Source of the DNA: Candidatus Poseidoniaceae archaeon
GTDB taxonomy: Archaea; Thermoplasmatota; Poseidoniia; Poseidoniales; Poseidoniaceae
DNA: 57,325 nt
Reading direction: 5' to 3'
Assembly (NCBI GenBank): GCA_938030705.1
Contig: CALHIR010000020.1
Span: 1 to 57,325 of the forward strand
Under the pieces are notes generated by a model. That model had not been told where the DNA came from, searched no databases, and worked only from the letters and a program-made list of their open reading frames with translations. The translations under genes and the position numbers were made by a program. This document shows, piece after piece, positions 27,912-36,647 of the stretch; position 1 is the stretch's first letter, and every line of letters starts with the position of its first letter.

Positions 27912-29087
27912 ATGACGGCGGGGCATGCATGGTCTCCAGCACCAGAAAATACGCTGGAAAGTCTTCGCCATGCATTGGAGATGTTCGACGGAATCGAATT
28001 TGATATTCGCATCACCGCCGACAATCAACTCATCGTTCATCACGACCGAACAGTGTCTGTTCCACCTTCTCACCTGAATGGAAAGCCAACCTGGCTTGAA
28101 GAGTGGACCCATGATGACCTTGTGGACTTGGGCTTTCTCAGTTTTGAAGACCTCCTGGACGACCCCACCGTCCAGCGCTTATGGAGAAACGAAGGACGAA
28201 TGGGGTGCATTGAGATCAAGCGACCGCATCCAAAAGCCAAAACCGGTGGTGGTTTTTTTGGACGCAAACAGCACAATAAGCACATCGCTCGAGCCATGCA
28301 ACTCGCTGAAGAGGCTCTGGACGAACGGGAAATCCCCAACGAAAACACCGTGTTCTATGCCTTTCACCGGGGCATGCCGGCCTCCGCCAAAATCTCGGCG
28401 ACAAAGCGCCCTTGGGCGGCCTTGATACCTTACATTCCACCCTATGGCACACGCACGACACAACGGCTCCAAGTCTTGCCGCAATACCTCACCACGCCCT
28501 TCAAGCGGCTGGTCAAACAACACCGTTCCCAAGGCAGTTCCATGCTGCCATGTGCGGTCGAGTATTTTCAATCCAAAACCCGACACCTCCCTCTCGGACG
28601 ACATGTCGGGTTAACAGGCGCCGCTTTGAACCGACTCACCCGTGCGAGAGGAGGCATGCCGACCTATGTGTGGCCGACGAAAACTTGGATGGAACATGAC
28701 CTGTTGCGTGCGGGCTTATCGGGCCTGACCGACCATGCCGACCCTCATTTCCACTGGCTACCTTCCGGCCATGCACGTTGGCGGCAGCCAGGGTTGCGGC
28801 CACTTCTGGAGGATGAATGGGCCCAACTCAAGACGGCCACGCAAGACAACCATCTCGACCTTCTTCGTCGCCTCGAAAGCGAGGTCCCCACATGGGCGGA
28901 AGCGGATACGCCTCGCCGACGAACACTCGTTTCGGAAATGCGCAAACGATGGCATTGGGAAGCCAACGTGGAAGATCTTCTCGCGCTCTATGACGGAGCA
29001 ACACCGCCGTCGAGTTCGCCTCGATTAATTGGCCACCGAGGTTCTGGAAAAACACCGAGACCGGTACTCAATCCTCAATCGATATGA
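27912..29087 (+). CDS. glycerophosphodiester phosphodiesterase-like protein, with a cut-short second HRG motif
   Basis: 391 residues. The N-terminus has the GDPD start in a variant form, GHAWSPAPENTLESL, where the usual HRG is HAW. It then shows IEFDIRI, LIVHHDR and GCIEIKRP, the metal and catalytic residues of the family. The last residues read RLIGHRGSGKTPRP, a textbook second GDPD start, and then stop 8 codons later. A GAGGAGAG lies just before the ATG. The stop overlaps the convergent citrate synthase gene by 13 nt. It would hydrolyse glycerophosphodiesters; activity of the HAW variant is uncertain. Confidence 0.75.
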   Translation: MTAGHAWSPAPENTLESLRHALEMFDGIEFDIRITADNQLIVHHDRTVSVPPSHLNGKPTWLEEWTHDDLVDLGFLSFEDLLDDPTVQRLWRNEGRMGCIEIKRPHPKAKTGGGFFGRKQHNKHIARAMQLAEEALDEREIPNENTVFYAFHRGMPASAKISATKRPWAALIPYIPPYGTRTTQRLQVLPQYLTTPFKRLVKQHRSQGSSMLPCAVEYFQSKTRHLPLGRHVGLTGAALNRLTRARGGMPTYVWPTKTWMEHDLLRAGLSGLTDHADPHFHWLPSGHARWRQPGLRPLLEDEWAQLKTATQDNHLDLLRRLESEVPTWAEADTPRRRTLVSEMRKRWHWEANVEDLLALYDGATPPSSSPRLIGHRGSGKTPRPVLNPQSI

Positions 29088-30241
29088 CGAAGTTCCTGCT
29101 CTTCTGCGAGGTACTTAGGACGGTAGATAGGTGTTCCTTTTCCACCCCGCATCACGGTGCGTTCGTCGATGATCTGAGCGCCGATTCCAGCAACACGAGC
29201 CCACCCGAAGAAGGTGGTGTAGTATGTTGGGTCTTTGAAGCCCACATGGTGAAGCAGGGCTCCACTGGCGATGTCGACGTTGGCGTTGGGATTGGAAATT
29301 TTCTTGTTCTCGGACAGCACACGGGGAGCGACTTCTCGGAGCGTTCGTATGATTTTGAAATTCTCATCGTCCGGGCAGAGCTCTTCGCCGAGGGCAAACT
29401 GAACGGTAGCCCGTGGATCTTCAGCTCTCAGCACTGCGTGGCCAAAGCCGAAAACTGGGCGCTTCGCTGCGAGTTCACCTCGAACAAAGGCTTCAACTTC
29501 GTCCGGGTCACTGGTACCAATTCGTAGGACAAACTCGAGGCAGGATTGGTTTGCCCGCCCGTGGAGAGGTCCAGACAAAGCGTTCATGGCACCCGCAATT
29601 GATGAATAAACGGTAGCGTGACCGGAGGCGATGGCCTTCCCGGTAAAGGTGGAAAGGTTTCCTCCTCCATGGTCCATGTGGAGAACGAGGTACGTTGCAA
29701 GAATTTTTTCCATCAACTGTTGGTCAACACCGTCCAAATCAAGGGTGTGAACAAAACGCTGGACCATGCTCGCTGAAGGGTTGTCTTCAGGGATGTGTTC
29801 GCCTCGGCCCTCACGAATCCGGAACAACAGCCCCATCATACGGGGCATCCGTGCAATAAGGTTGAGCGCATCTTCCTTCCAATCGCCCGTGGTATCCAAC
29901 ATCCCGAGGGTGTGAATGCCCACGCTCAACCAATCCATGGGGTGCCCGTCCTTGGGCAGGGTGGAGAAAACAGCGGCGACGCTTTCTGGAACATGGCCAC
30001 GGGAGGCGAGGTCGGCTTTGAAGCGGACCGATTGTTCGGGCGTGGGGAGTTCTTTGTTGAACAAGAGGTAAACGATGTCTTCGGGTGTGTGACGAGCGAG
30101 TTCAGCGATTGGATAGCCGCAATAGTGAACCCCTTCTGTTGGCGTGACGAACGAAGTCCGACAGGTACCAACCGGCACCCCTCGAAGTCCAGTATTGAGG
30201 TGAGAGGTATGAACAGTGAACATGGGTTCATCTTGGCTCAT
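29075..30241 (-). CDS. gltA: citrate synthase
   Basis: 388 residues from ATG 30241, chosen because GGGGGAGG lies directly upstream; the frame is open to 30268. Catalytic residues: His in LHMDHGGGNLSTF, His in SGPLHGRANQS and Asp in NANVDIASGALLHHVG. Other features: the FGFGHAVLRAEDPRA loop and a C-terminal R-x-x-Y. It condenses oxaloacetate and acetyl-CoA. It is the type II dimeric citrate-synthase family; a 2-methylcitrate synthase role is not excluded. Confidence 0.93.
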   Translation of the reverse strand: MSQDEPMFTVHTSHLNTGLRGVPVGTCRTSFVTPTEGVHYCGYPIAELARHTPEDIVYLLFNKELPTPEQSVRFKADLASRGHVPESVAAVFSTLPKDGHPMDWLSVGIHTLGMLDTTGDWKEDALNLIARMPRMMGLLFRIREGRGEHIPEDNPSASMVQRFVHTLDLDGVDQQLMEKILATYLVLHMDHGGGNLSTFTGKAIASGHATVYSSIAGAMNALSGPLHGRANQSCLEFVLRIGTSDPDEVEAFVRGELAAKRPVFGFGHAVLRAEDPRATVQFALGEELCPDDENFKIIRTLREVAPRVLSENKKISNPNANVDIASGALLHHVGFKDPTYYTTFFGWARVAGIGAQIIDERTVMRGGKGTPIYRPKYLAEEQELRHID

Positions 30242-30351
30242 GGTTCCTCCCCCGTATGCATCCGACATCCATGTTCTGTATAAATGCGGCTCCTGCTTGA
30301 AGCCGATACCGAAAACGGTGTAGTCAGCAACACCGCCACAACCTCACGATT

Positions 30352-30819
30352 TTAACGCCGCTTTTGGGGTGGCCATGTCCGGAAGCCTTTGGTCGAGGTA
30401 CGGTCGGCAAAGATGTTGACGCGAATGGTTTGACCGTCAATAAGAATCGCATCCTCGGCGTCGATGCCAGGACACGAACGCTTGACACTCTCCCAGGCAC
30501 CGGGCGTTGCAAGGTTTTCTGCCCACCATGGAAAGGCTCGGCATTGTTGGGGGCGAACCTCGTAAATGTTGCATTGCTTTTGGTCGTTCAAGTGAATACA
30601 AATCCCGTCTTCTTCACGGCTTTTCAGGACATAGCGGCCATCAAACGTGGTCCGAGTGTCTCGATCAAGCCATGTCGGCACGTCCAATCCAGCATGGGCT
30701 GCCAACCTTGTGGCGTCATCGCTCGAGAGATAGACAATGCCACCCGGTTCATCGCAACATTTGCCACAATCTGTTTGACAGGAAAAACGGACCCCTTTCA
30801 TCCACCACGGGGCTCTCAT
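30352..30819 (-). CDS. YkgJ-family cysteine cluster protein
   Basis: 155 residues. It carries the YkgJ/UPF0153 signature: FSCQTDCGKCCDEPGG near the start, GICIHLNDQKQCNIYEVRPQQCRAFPWW in the middle and SCPGID later, together eight Cys that probably bind zinc or an Fe-S cluster. Its ATG overlaps the stop of the DnaA-like gene by 4 nt, so it is the third gene of that operon. Function is unknown. Confidence 0.85.
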   Translation of the reverse strand: MRAPWWMKGVRFSCQTDCGKCCDEPGGIVYLSSDDATRLAAHAGLDVPTWLDRDTRTTFDGRYVLKSREEDGICIHLNDQKQCNIYEVRPQQCRAFPWWAENLATPGAWESVKRSCPGIDAEDAILIDGQTIRVNIFADRTSTKGFRTWPPQKRR

Positions 30820-32852
30820 TCTTCCTCACCCATCAACACCGTTTTTGGATGAAGACGAGCGAGATGGACCACGTTCTTTTCGGGCGCCTCTTCCAGTAAA
30901 TCTTCAGCCGAAATTCCGGTGCCGTCAATGTTCCATTCCCCCTCGGGCTCATAGGAATCCAAGGCTTCTATGGACGTTGTTGGTGCAGGGGCTTTTCGTC
31001 GGCGTACTGCTTTTCGTCGCCGTTTGGGCGATCCTTCGTCTTCGAAAGGAGGCAGGGGTGCCCTGTCGGGGTCAAGTTCCACCAACCGTTCTTCCAGCGA
31101 CCGTAATTCGTCAGCAATCGTGATGAGTTCTTCGATGTCAGCATCCACGGCCCGTTGTGCGAGCACCACCATCTGCTCCTCAAGGTGTTGAAGTTCAAGC
31201 GACGCTGCCACGCTTTGGGTCGTTGAAGCGTTCATACGTTGGTCAATGGTCTCGTCAATATCCACCAGTACCTCAACAGCACGGCCCACATCCGAGCCCC
31301 TGAGCGGGTCGTTGGCTCTGATGATGTACTTCTCTTGTTCGTGAACATCCAGAACCGAAGGACGGCCCGGCTCGATGGGGTCAACACTTTCTCGCAAACG
31401 CTCTTCGAGGTTTCGTGCGTCCTCACCGAGAGATTCGGCGTCCCAGCCCGGCGGCTCATAATCGTCTTCAGGCCAGTGTTCAAGAGGACTGTGCAAATCA
31501 ATACCGCCCGCTTCAAGAGAAGAATAGACGGAGTCCAACGCGTTCCCAACAAGCCGGGACGCCAGGTCCTCAACGCGCTGTTGTTCTGCAACCGGCGTGG
31601 CGGGACGACCATCCAACAACACCGAATCCACATCATCGTGGTCGAGCAACACAGCCCCGCCCTCAAAGGCCAAAACCAGCTGTTCCAAACGAGTTTCAAT
31701 CATCCGCCAACCGCGAGGCTCCATGCGGCTGAGTTGCGCAAGGTGCCGGTCGGCGACGAGCAAATTTCGTTGTGCACATCGCCAACGAGCGAAGGCCATG
31801 AGCGTTGGGGGTTGCGGTGATGCGAGACGGACTTCCAGGGAAGATCGAAACACTTCTTTCAGACGACTAGCGGGAAAGTCCTCGGCAGGCAAACGGCCAC
31901 CCGCCACCACTTGGAGGCCGTGGTTCAAGGCGTGGTCAACCAACACGCCAAGTTGGTGGCACCACGTAGTGTGGTGAGCAAATTCGTGCACGTCGTCAAT
32001 GACCAGTGCCGTGGCTCCAGGCAGCGCGTTCTGCCATGATGCTTCAAGACCATCGTCGCCCGAAACATCCGCTGCAGTGATGAACAAAACATGACCCTCC
32101 TGACGACGAAGCATCGCTTGACCGGTAGCATGCAGCAGGTGGGAACATCCGGATTGGGGTTCAGCGACCAAGAGGACAGGATTGAGGTGGTGCGCTGGTC
32201 GGTCAACAACTTGCTCGCAATACTGCGTGGCTTGGAAATTCTCTTCGGCAACAAACCATTGTTTGAAGGTCAGATTGGCCGACCAACCGAGCCGTTGCGG
32301 CCATGTCGACGTCAAGTCAAGAACACGGGAGGCATGAAGCGCATCGTCCTCCTGAGGCGGCGCGAGTTCGTCCCCGAGCGCACTCCGCACTTCGCCGCGT
32401 TGTTGGCTCAAAACTTGACTCCAAACAGGTGTACCGTCTCCTTCCACGCCCACATAGAGGTCGCTTGCTTCCGAGGCAGTGGTCGGATGTTGAGCGGTTT
32501 CGAGGCGCTGTTGCAGGTGCATCAAGCGCTCGGCCACGTGATGTGCATAGCCGGTTTGATTGTCGAGAAAGGACGGCGGCGTACCAACATCGGCCCCGAG
32601 GATACGGTCAGCGATCAAATCGTACGTTGGCCGTTGGGCGACACCAACGGTTTGGAAGAGGGAAAGAGGTCGTTGCGGAACGCTGGTCTTTCCCAACAGC
32701 GTATTGAGTTTGGAACGTGCGGGGCGTTGTTGGGCTTGTGCTGGCGGTTCTTCGACTGGGCCTGCATTGGTTTGCTGAAGATGAATTGAGTCACGCAATT
32801 GGCGTTTCGCTTCTTCAAGTTGCGTTCGCAATTTGGTCGGCGTTGACGTCAT
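30816..32852 (-). CDS. DnaA/Hda-like AAA+ protein with degenerate P-loop
   Basis: 678 residues. Residues about 194-400 align by eye with the bacterial DnaA AAA+ core: LTFKQWFVAEENFQAT (DnaA HTFDNFV-x-G-x-SN), LNPVLLVAEPQSGCSHLLHATG (YNPLF-x-YGGTGLGKTHLLHAVG), ALVIDDVHEFA (ALLIDDIQFFA), SRLKEVFRSSLEVRL (box VII) and GWRMIETRLEQ (sensor II). The Walker A lysine is replaced by Cys236 and the glycines are mostly lost, while Walker B DD is kept. There is no DnaA DNA-binding domain IV; the rest is acidic linker, a coiled coil near 545-595 and a basic RRRKAVRRRK patch. It is coupled by 4 nt overlaps to both neighbours. Confidence 0.75.
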   Translation of the reverse strand: MTSTPTKLRTQLEEAKRQLRDSIHLQQTNAGPVEEPPAQAQQRPARSKLNTLLGKTSVPQRPLSLFQTVGVAQRPTYDLIADRILGADVGTPPSFLDNQTGYAHHVAERLMHLQQRLETAQHPTTASEASDLYVGVEGDGTPVWSQVLSQQRGEVRSALGDELAPPQEDDALHASRVLDLTSTWPQRLGWSANLTFKQWFVAEENFQATQYCEQVVDRPAHHLNPVLLVAEPQSGCSHLLHATGQAMLRRQEGHVLFITAADVSGDDGLEASWQNALPGATALVIDDVHEFAHHTTWCHQLGVLVDHALNHGLQVVAGGRLPAEDFPASRLKEVFRSSLEVRLASPQPPTLMAFARWRCAQRNLLVADRHLAQLSRMEPRGWRMIETRLEQLVLAFEGGAVLLDHDDVDSVLLDGRPATPVAEQQRVEDLASRLVGNALDSVYSSLEAGGIDLHSPLEHWPEDDYEPPGWDAESLGEDARNLEERLRESVDPIEPGRPSVLDVHEQEKYIIRANDPLRGSDVGRAVEVLVDIDETIDQRMNASTTQSVAASLELQHLEEQMVVLAQRAVDADIEELITIADELRSLEERLVELDPDRAPLPPFEDEGSPKRRRKAVRRRKAPAPTTSIEALDSYEPEGEWNIDGTGISAEDLLEEAPEKNVVHLARLHPKTVLMGEEE

Positions 32853-34801
32853 GGTTCTTCACCACTGTATCGCTTCAACGCCTCGCCGCGTTCGTTGTAC
32901 AGGGCCGTTGCGTCCATGCCGTCGGGCTCGTCAAACGTGGACCATTCGACATAGGCTTTCTCAACATCGACCTTGGCTTGAGATTTTGTTGCTGTTTCTC
33001 TGGAAGGTTTTGTGCCTTCTTCAACGGGCCGAAGGCTGTTGCCGAGCAGTGCTTCATCCGCATCGGACGGGAGTTTGACCGTTTTGTTGATTCCAGGTGT
33101 TGGCAGGGTCGCCTCGGAAAGGTCTGGAGAGCTTGCAACATTGTCCTTCAATGCCTTGGCGTGGGCAGGATACGGCACGCTCTCCTGTCGTTCAAGGGCC
33201 ATGCTTTGCTTGAGGGAGAACACATCCATGTTCTCTTTCCGAAACGCTCGTTTGGTTGCCGGCTTGACCGGCCAGTCCGGCAGGGGTGAGGCGCTGTTCA
33301 CCACCGCTGAACTTCGATTGGTGGTAAGGCCATGGCCGATGTCGGGCAGTTTCGGGGTCTGTTTTCTTGCAGGGAGGCGTTGGGGTGTGCGAAGTTGAGG
33401 TGGGGTCTCGGCCACGACAGGTTTGGACCGACCCTGTCGCTTGATTTGGGCAGGAGCAACCTCGTCTTCGATCGTCTCATGACCAGCCCTGGGAGATTCG
33501 CTCACATAGCGCCCGTGTAACACGCTGCTTTCGAGTTCGGGGCGCCAAGGTGTCGAACCGATGGCCACGCCGTTGGGTGGGGGCGTCGAAACATGATCAT
33601 GAGGCGCAGCGGAAGGCTCAGGCCAAGCGTCAACCACTTCGCTCAATGCTTGGGTGGCATCGATACGATCTTCTTCATCGGGAGCGAAACTTCCACCCTC
33701 AAGCGAAGTATGGTTGGTGGCGAGCGGGCCCCCAACCTTCTCCCCCTGATGCTGAATCTGGGCTGCAAGCCACTGTTCTTCTTCCTCATCGGGCGCCAAC
33801 AACACCGGGTGGTCCCAAAGAACATCAGGGTCCTCCGTCCATTGAAGAACGGTGTGGCGACGAAGGTCGATCGTTTCGGAAGCCACGGAACGTTGAACGG
33901 CGGTTTCAAACAATTCCAAGTCCGTGGTGATCAACGCAATGTGGTCGTTAAATCGCACGCCGTCGCAAATGGACCGGAACACGTCCACCATGCCGTTCTC
34001 CCCGAAGGCGTTGGCCAAACGGTCCAAACCGTCGATGAGAAGGACGGAGCGTTCGTTGCCCCATTGAAATGCGTTGACCACCGCCTGGATAGCGGCTTGG
34101 TCGTGGAGCAATTCATACCCCCCGTGCGGGGACAACAAAGCGTAGGATTGAGGCGCAGGAAGACGATGAGTTGCGTCCGTCTGTGCGTGGGGAAGCCCGA
34201 ACAGTCCAAGCAGGGGCATGCCGCGTTCGGCCAGTTCAACACCCAGCGAAATCATTGGGTGCGGATCGGGAGAATCGAGAAGGTACACATGACCGGGTTC
34301 AAGTTGCGGCGCCGGCATGGTCACGCTTTCCCGCCGGCGGTGTTCGGTCTCCAGTGCTAATGCTTCAATCTCCTCAAGGCGGGCTGCTCGGCGCCACGAA
34401 CTTGAGGGCAAACGAACACTTGACCACCAGGATGCGGAATGGTCTTTCTGTTCTTGGTGTTCAAGATGGAGCACACTGTCCGGATATCCCGACATCGTTG
34501 AACGAAGGGCGTTCATCGTCAACTCGTAAAGAAACAACTCGTTACGAACATCCAACGCATCTTCTTCGATTGACAGAAGGGCTTCCAAACCTTGTTTCAG
34601 CGTCTCATTTTGATGAAAGGCCATCACGGGCTGACCGAGGCGAAACAATAGCCAGCCCACGCGTCCATCGTCCTCAGATGAGCCACGTATGCAAACCGCA
34701 CCTGACTGTTCATGGACGGCAAGATTTCGAACCAGAACGCGCAGAACATCGACGCCACCGCGCCGTTGTTCGACCATGTCCCCGTGTTCGATTATGACCA
34801 T
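32849..34801 (-). CDS. regulatory protein with DUF4388-like and DUF835-like domains
   Basis: 650 residues. Residues about 15-95 (VLVRNLAVHEQSGAVCI...VGWLLFRLGQPVMAF) resemble the DUF4388/PATAN input domain. Residues about 170-310 (HVYLLDSPDPHPM...SVLLIDGLDRLANAFGENGMVDVFRSI...IALITTDLELFE) resemble DUF835, an ATPase-related, usually inactive domain of archaeal signalling proteins; no P-loop is seen. The last 330 residues are a low-complexity, Pro/Ser-rich linker with a short acidic C-terminal helix. It is the first gene of the operon with the DnaA-like protein. Function inferred as regulatory. Confidence 0.65.
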   Translation of the reverse strand: MVIIEHGDMVEQRRGGVDVLRVLVRNLAVHEQSGAVCIRGSSEDDGRVGWLLFRLGQPVMAFHQNETLKQGLEALLSIEEDALDVRNELFLYELTMNALRSTMSGYPDSVLHLEHQEQKDHSASWWSSVRLPSSSWRRAARLEEIEALALETEHRRRESVTMPAPQLEPGHVYLLDSPDPHPMISLGVELAERGMPLLGLFGLPHAQTDATHRLPAPQSYALLSPHGGYELLHDQAAIQAVVNAFQWGNERSVLLIDGLDRLANAFGENGMVDVFRSICDGVRFNDHIALITTDLELFETAVQRSVASETIDLRRHTVLQWTEDPDVLWDHPVLLAPDEEEEQWLAAQIQHQGEKVGGPLATNHTSLEGGSFAPDEEDRIDATQALSEVVDAWPEPSAAPHDHVSTPPPNGVAIGSTPWRPELESSVLHGRYVSESPRAGHETIEDEVAPAQIKRQGRSKPVVAETPPQLRTPQRLPARKQTPKLPDIGHGLTTNRSSAVVNSASPLPDWPVKPATKRAFRKENMDVFSLKQSMALERQESVPYPAHAKALKDNVASSPDLSEATLPTPGINKTVKLPSDADEALLGNSLRPVEEGTKPSRETATKSQAKVDVEKAYVEWSTFDEPDGMDATALYNERGEALKRYSGEEP

Positions 34802-34886
34802 GCGGACCCACCCTATGGAAGCACCTTCCCCAAACCCCCTCTTGAAGAGTGCGGAAGTTCTGTGAAAAGGCGAAGCGTTTCAAGCC

Positions 34887-35291
34887 ATGATTCGTGGGCC
34901 GGACATGGGCCCGTTGACCGCTGGACCGCTGGATGAGGACGAAACGCAATTCCTCCACGAAGGTCTCCACCGATTTGACACCGGTCAGTTTTGGCACGCT
35001 CATGAATCTTGGGAAGATTTGTGGAACGCGCTCAAACGAAGAGAAGCCCCTGACGGGGAGATCCTACTCGTTCAGGGGTTGATACAAACAGCCGCCATGC
35101 TGCTTCACCACCAGCGGAAAAACGCCATTGGGGTTCGAAAGCAATGGGCGAAGTTGCAGCCGAAGTTGAACGGTTGGTCAACCGCTTGGGGGCTTGATAT
35201 CTCCGCCCATCTTGAGGTCATTGAAACCTACGCGGCTGACGCTGATGCTTGGCAGCAAATCGCAAGCGAGCACCAAATGCCCCGGGCGTGA
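34887..35291 (+). CDS. DUF309 family protein
   Basis: 134 residues. The DUF309 signature is plain: FLHEGLHRFDTGQFWHAHESWEDLWNALKRREAPDGEILLVQGLIQTAAMLLHHQRKNAIGV. The helical core with HAHE/W-E-x-x-W is usually found in small cytoplasmic proteins of unknown role. Divergent from the DUF835 operon with an 85 nt gap that must hold both promoters. Confidence 0.85.
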   Translation: MIRGPDMGPLTAGPLDEDETQFLHEGLHRFDTGQFWHAHESWEDLWNALKRREAPDGEILLVQGLIQTAAMLLHHQRKNAIGVRKQWAKLQPKLNGWSTAWGLDISAHLEVIETYAADADAWQQIASEHQMPRA

Positions 35292-35322
35292 GGTTCAAAG
35301 TCAGCGGCGTTTGGTTCCTTGC

Positions 35323-35979
35323 ATGGTGGAGGAGGATTCGGGGCTCCCAACCGACATGCTCCGGTTCATCGACACCCCCGTAGCACAGCCTCTTGTCAAA
35401 GGGCGAAACACCGCCTTGCTCGGAAGCGTTGTGTTTGCTGCCGTGTTGTTTGTTCTCCTTCGCTTGGTTGCAATTTCAACCGCCATCGCAGGACTGTTCG
35501 CCGCCATCACCTTGATGTTGAATTTCATCGTCGTATGGCTTCGTTTCCAGAGCCATGCTTCGACGCCTTTGGCGGTCAATCTCAACCACCCCTTTATGGA
35601 CACGGCGCCGATGGGAAAGGCCCGAATTTTGGTTCAAATGGCTGATGGCCGGTGGATATCTCCTGGAAAGCATCGCGTTCGTACCGTACCCGATGACCTG
35701 CTGGGCGGGTTCACCCTTGTGCAAGACACCGAGGACTATCCTGCACTGGGCCGCTTCTCAAACGCCAAAGAAATGGCAGGTGCTCTTAGCCGACACCTTG
35801 CCATCATCAACCAAGCCATTGCGCTGCGCGATGCTGTCAACGACGTCCCCGACCCCATCGAAGAGGCCAGAAGCAGGGAAAGCATGGATTACGGTTTGCT
35901 TGAACGCTCGTGGCTTGAAGAAGAGGAGGCCGTGGAAGTTGAAAGCCCACTGGTATCGTTTTTCCGTGGCAAAGAATGA
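35323..35979 (+). CDS. two-helix membrane protein with soluble C-terminal domain
   Basis: About 218 residues from ATG 35323 (the frame is open upstream into the DUF309 gene). Two membrane helices (TALLGSVVFAAVLFVLLRLVAIST and AIAGLFAAITLMLNFIVVWLRF) are followed by a cytoplasmic part of about 140 residues with a beta-rich stretch (GKARILVQMADGRWISPGKHRVRTVP) and an acidic tail ending in VSFFRGKE. No family recognised. It is 6 nt upstream of the next membrane-protein gene. Confidence 0.65.
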   Translation: MVEEDSGLPTDMLRFIDTPVAQPLVKGRNTALLGSVVFAAVLFVLLRLVAISTAIAGLFAAITLMLNFIVVWLRFQSHASTPLAVNLNHPFMDTAPMGKARILVQMADGRWISPGKHRVRTVPDDLLGGFTLVQDTEDYPALGRFSNAKEMAGALSRHLAIINQAIALRDAVNDVPDPIEEARSRESMDYGLLERSWLEEEEAVEVESPLVSFFRGKE

Positions 35980-35985
35980 ATCTTT

Positions 35986-36645
35986 TTGCCGAAAAACAAC
36001 CCCTATGTTCAAAACCGTTTCCGTCCACCGGAAGACGTGCCAACCAATGAGACGTGGAGTTCCAAGGTCGAAGCCTTGGCCCCCCATGAGCAAGAGACGT
36101 TGCTCGGCACGTCCCTTTCTCGCCGCTTCTCCCGGCTCCCCTTGTGGTTGAGCCACCCCGCCAACATCGGCGGGTTCTACGGATTCCTGGTCGCTTTGGC
36201 CTTGATATTACCTTACGCCTACGGGGATGACAGCGAAGTTTGGGGCGTTCAATGGCTTTACCACACCTCGCTCCTGATCATCGCCTGTGCGGCCAGCGGT
36301 TTCGTATCGGTCATGTTGATCTCCTTCTCCAAGCGATACCCGGTCGCTCCACCTCGCCAAATCCTCTACCCGATGCCCTTCCTTGGACTTGGGCTGTTAA
36401 CCATTGACCGCGTTGACATGGTGTCGATTCCATCGGTACTGATTTGGGCGTTGCTGTTGTTGCCGGGGCCAATGTATGTTCACCTCTCTTGGGCGCCTCG
36501 CTGGCGACTTCTGTGTATGATTGAAGACGGAAAAGACCCGTTCATTGGGTTGGAGACCAAACCCGAAGAAGCGGTTGAGGCCGAGGAAATGGTTGACGGC
36601 GACACCGAAATGCTGGAAGTTGTCGATGCCTTTGAATCGGAGTGA
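35986..36645 (+). CDS. four-helix membrane protein of unknown function
   Basis: 219 residues starting at TTG 35986. About 60 hydrophilic residues precede four membrane helices (for example IGGFYGFLVALALILPYAYG and LLIIACAASGFVSVMLISF), with a basic PVAPPRQ loop and a strongly acidic tail (PEEAVEAEEMVDGDTEMLEVV). It is probably cotranscribed with the gene at 35323. The stop lies 2 nt from the convergent kbl stop. No family recognised. Confidence 0.62.
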   Translation: MPKNNPYVQNRFRPPEDVPTNETWSSKVEALAPHEQETLLGTSLSRRFSRLPLWLSHPANIGGFYGFLVALALILPYAYGDDSEVWGVQWLYHTSLLIIACAASGFVSVMLISFSKRYPVAPPRQILYPMPFLGLGLLTIDRVDMVSIPSVLIWALLLLPGPMYVHLSWAPRWRLLCMIEDGKDPFIGLETKPEEAVEAEEMVDGDTEMLEVVDAFESE

Positions 36646-36647
36646 AC

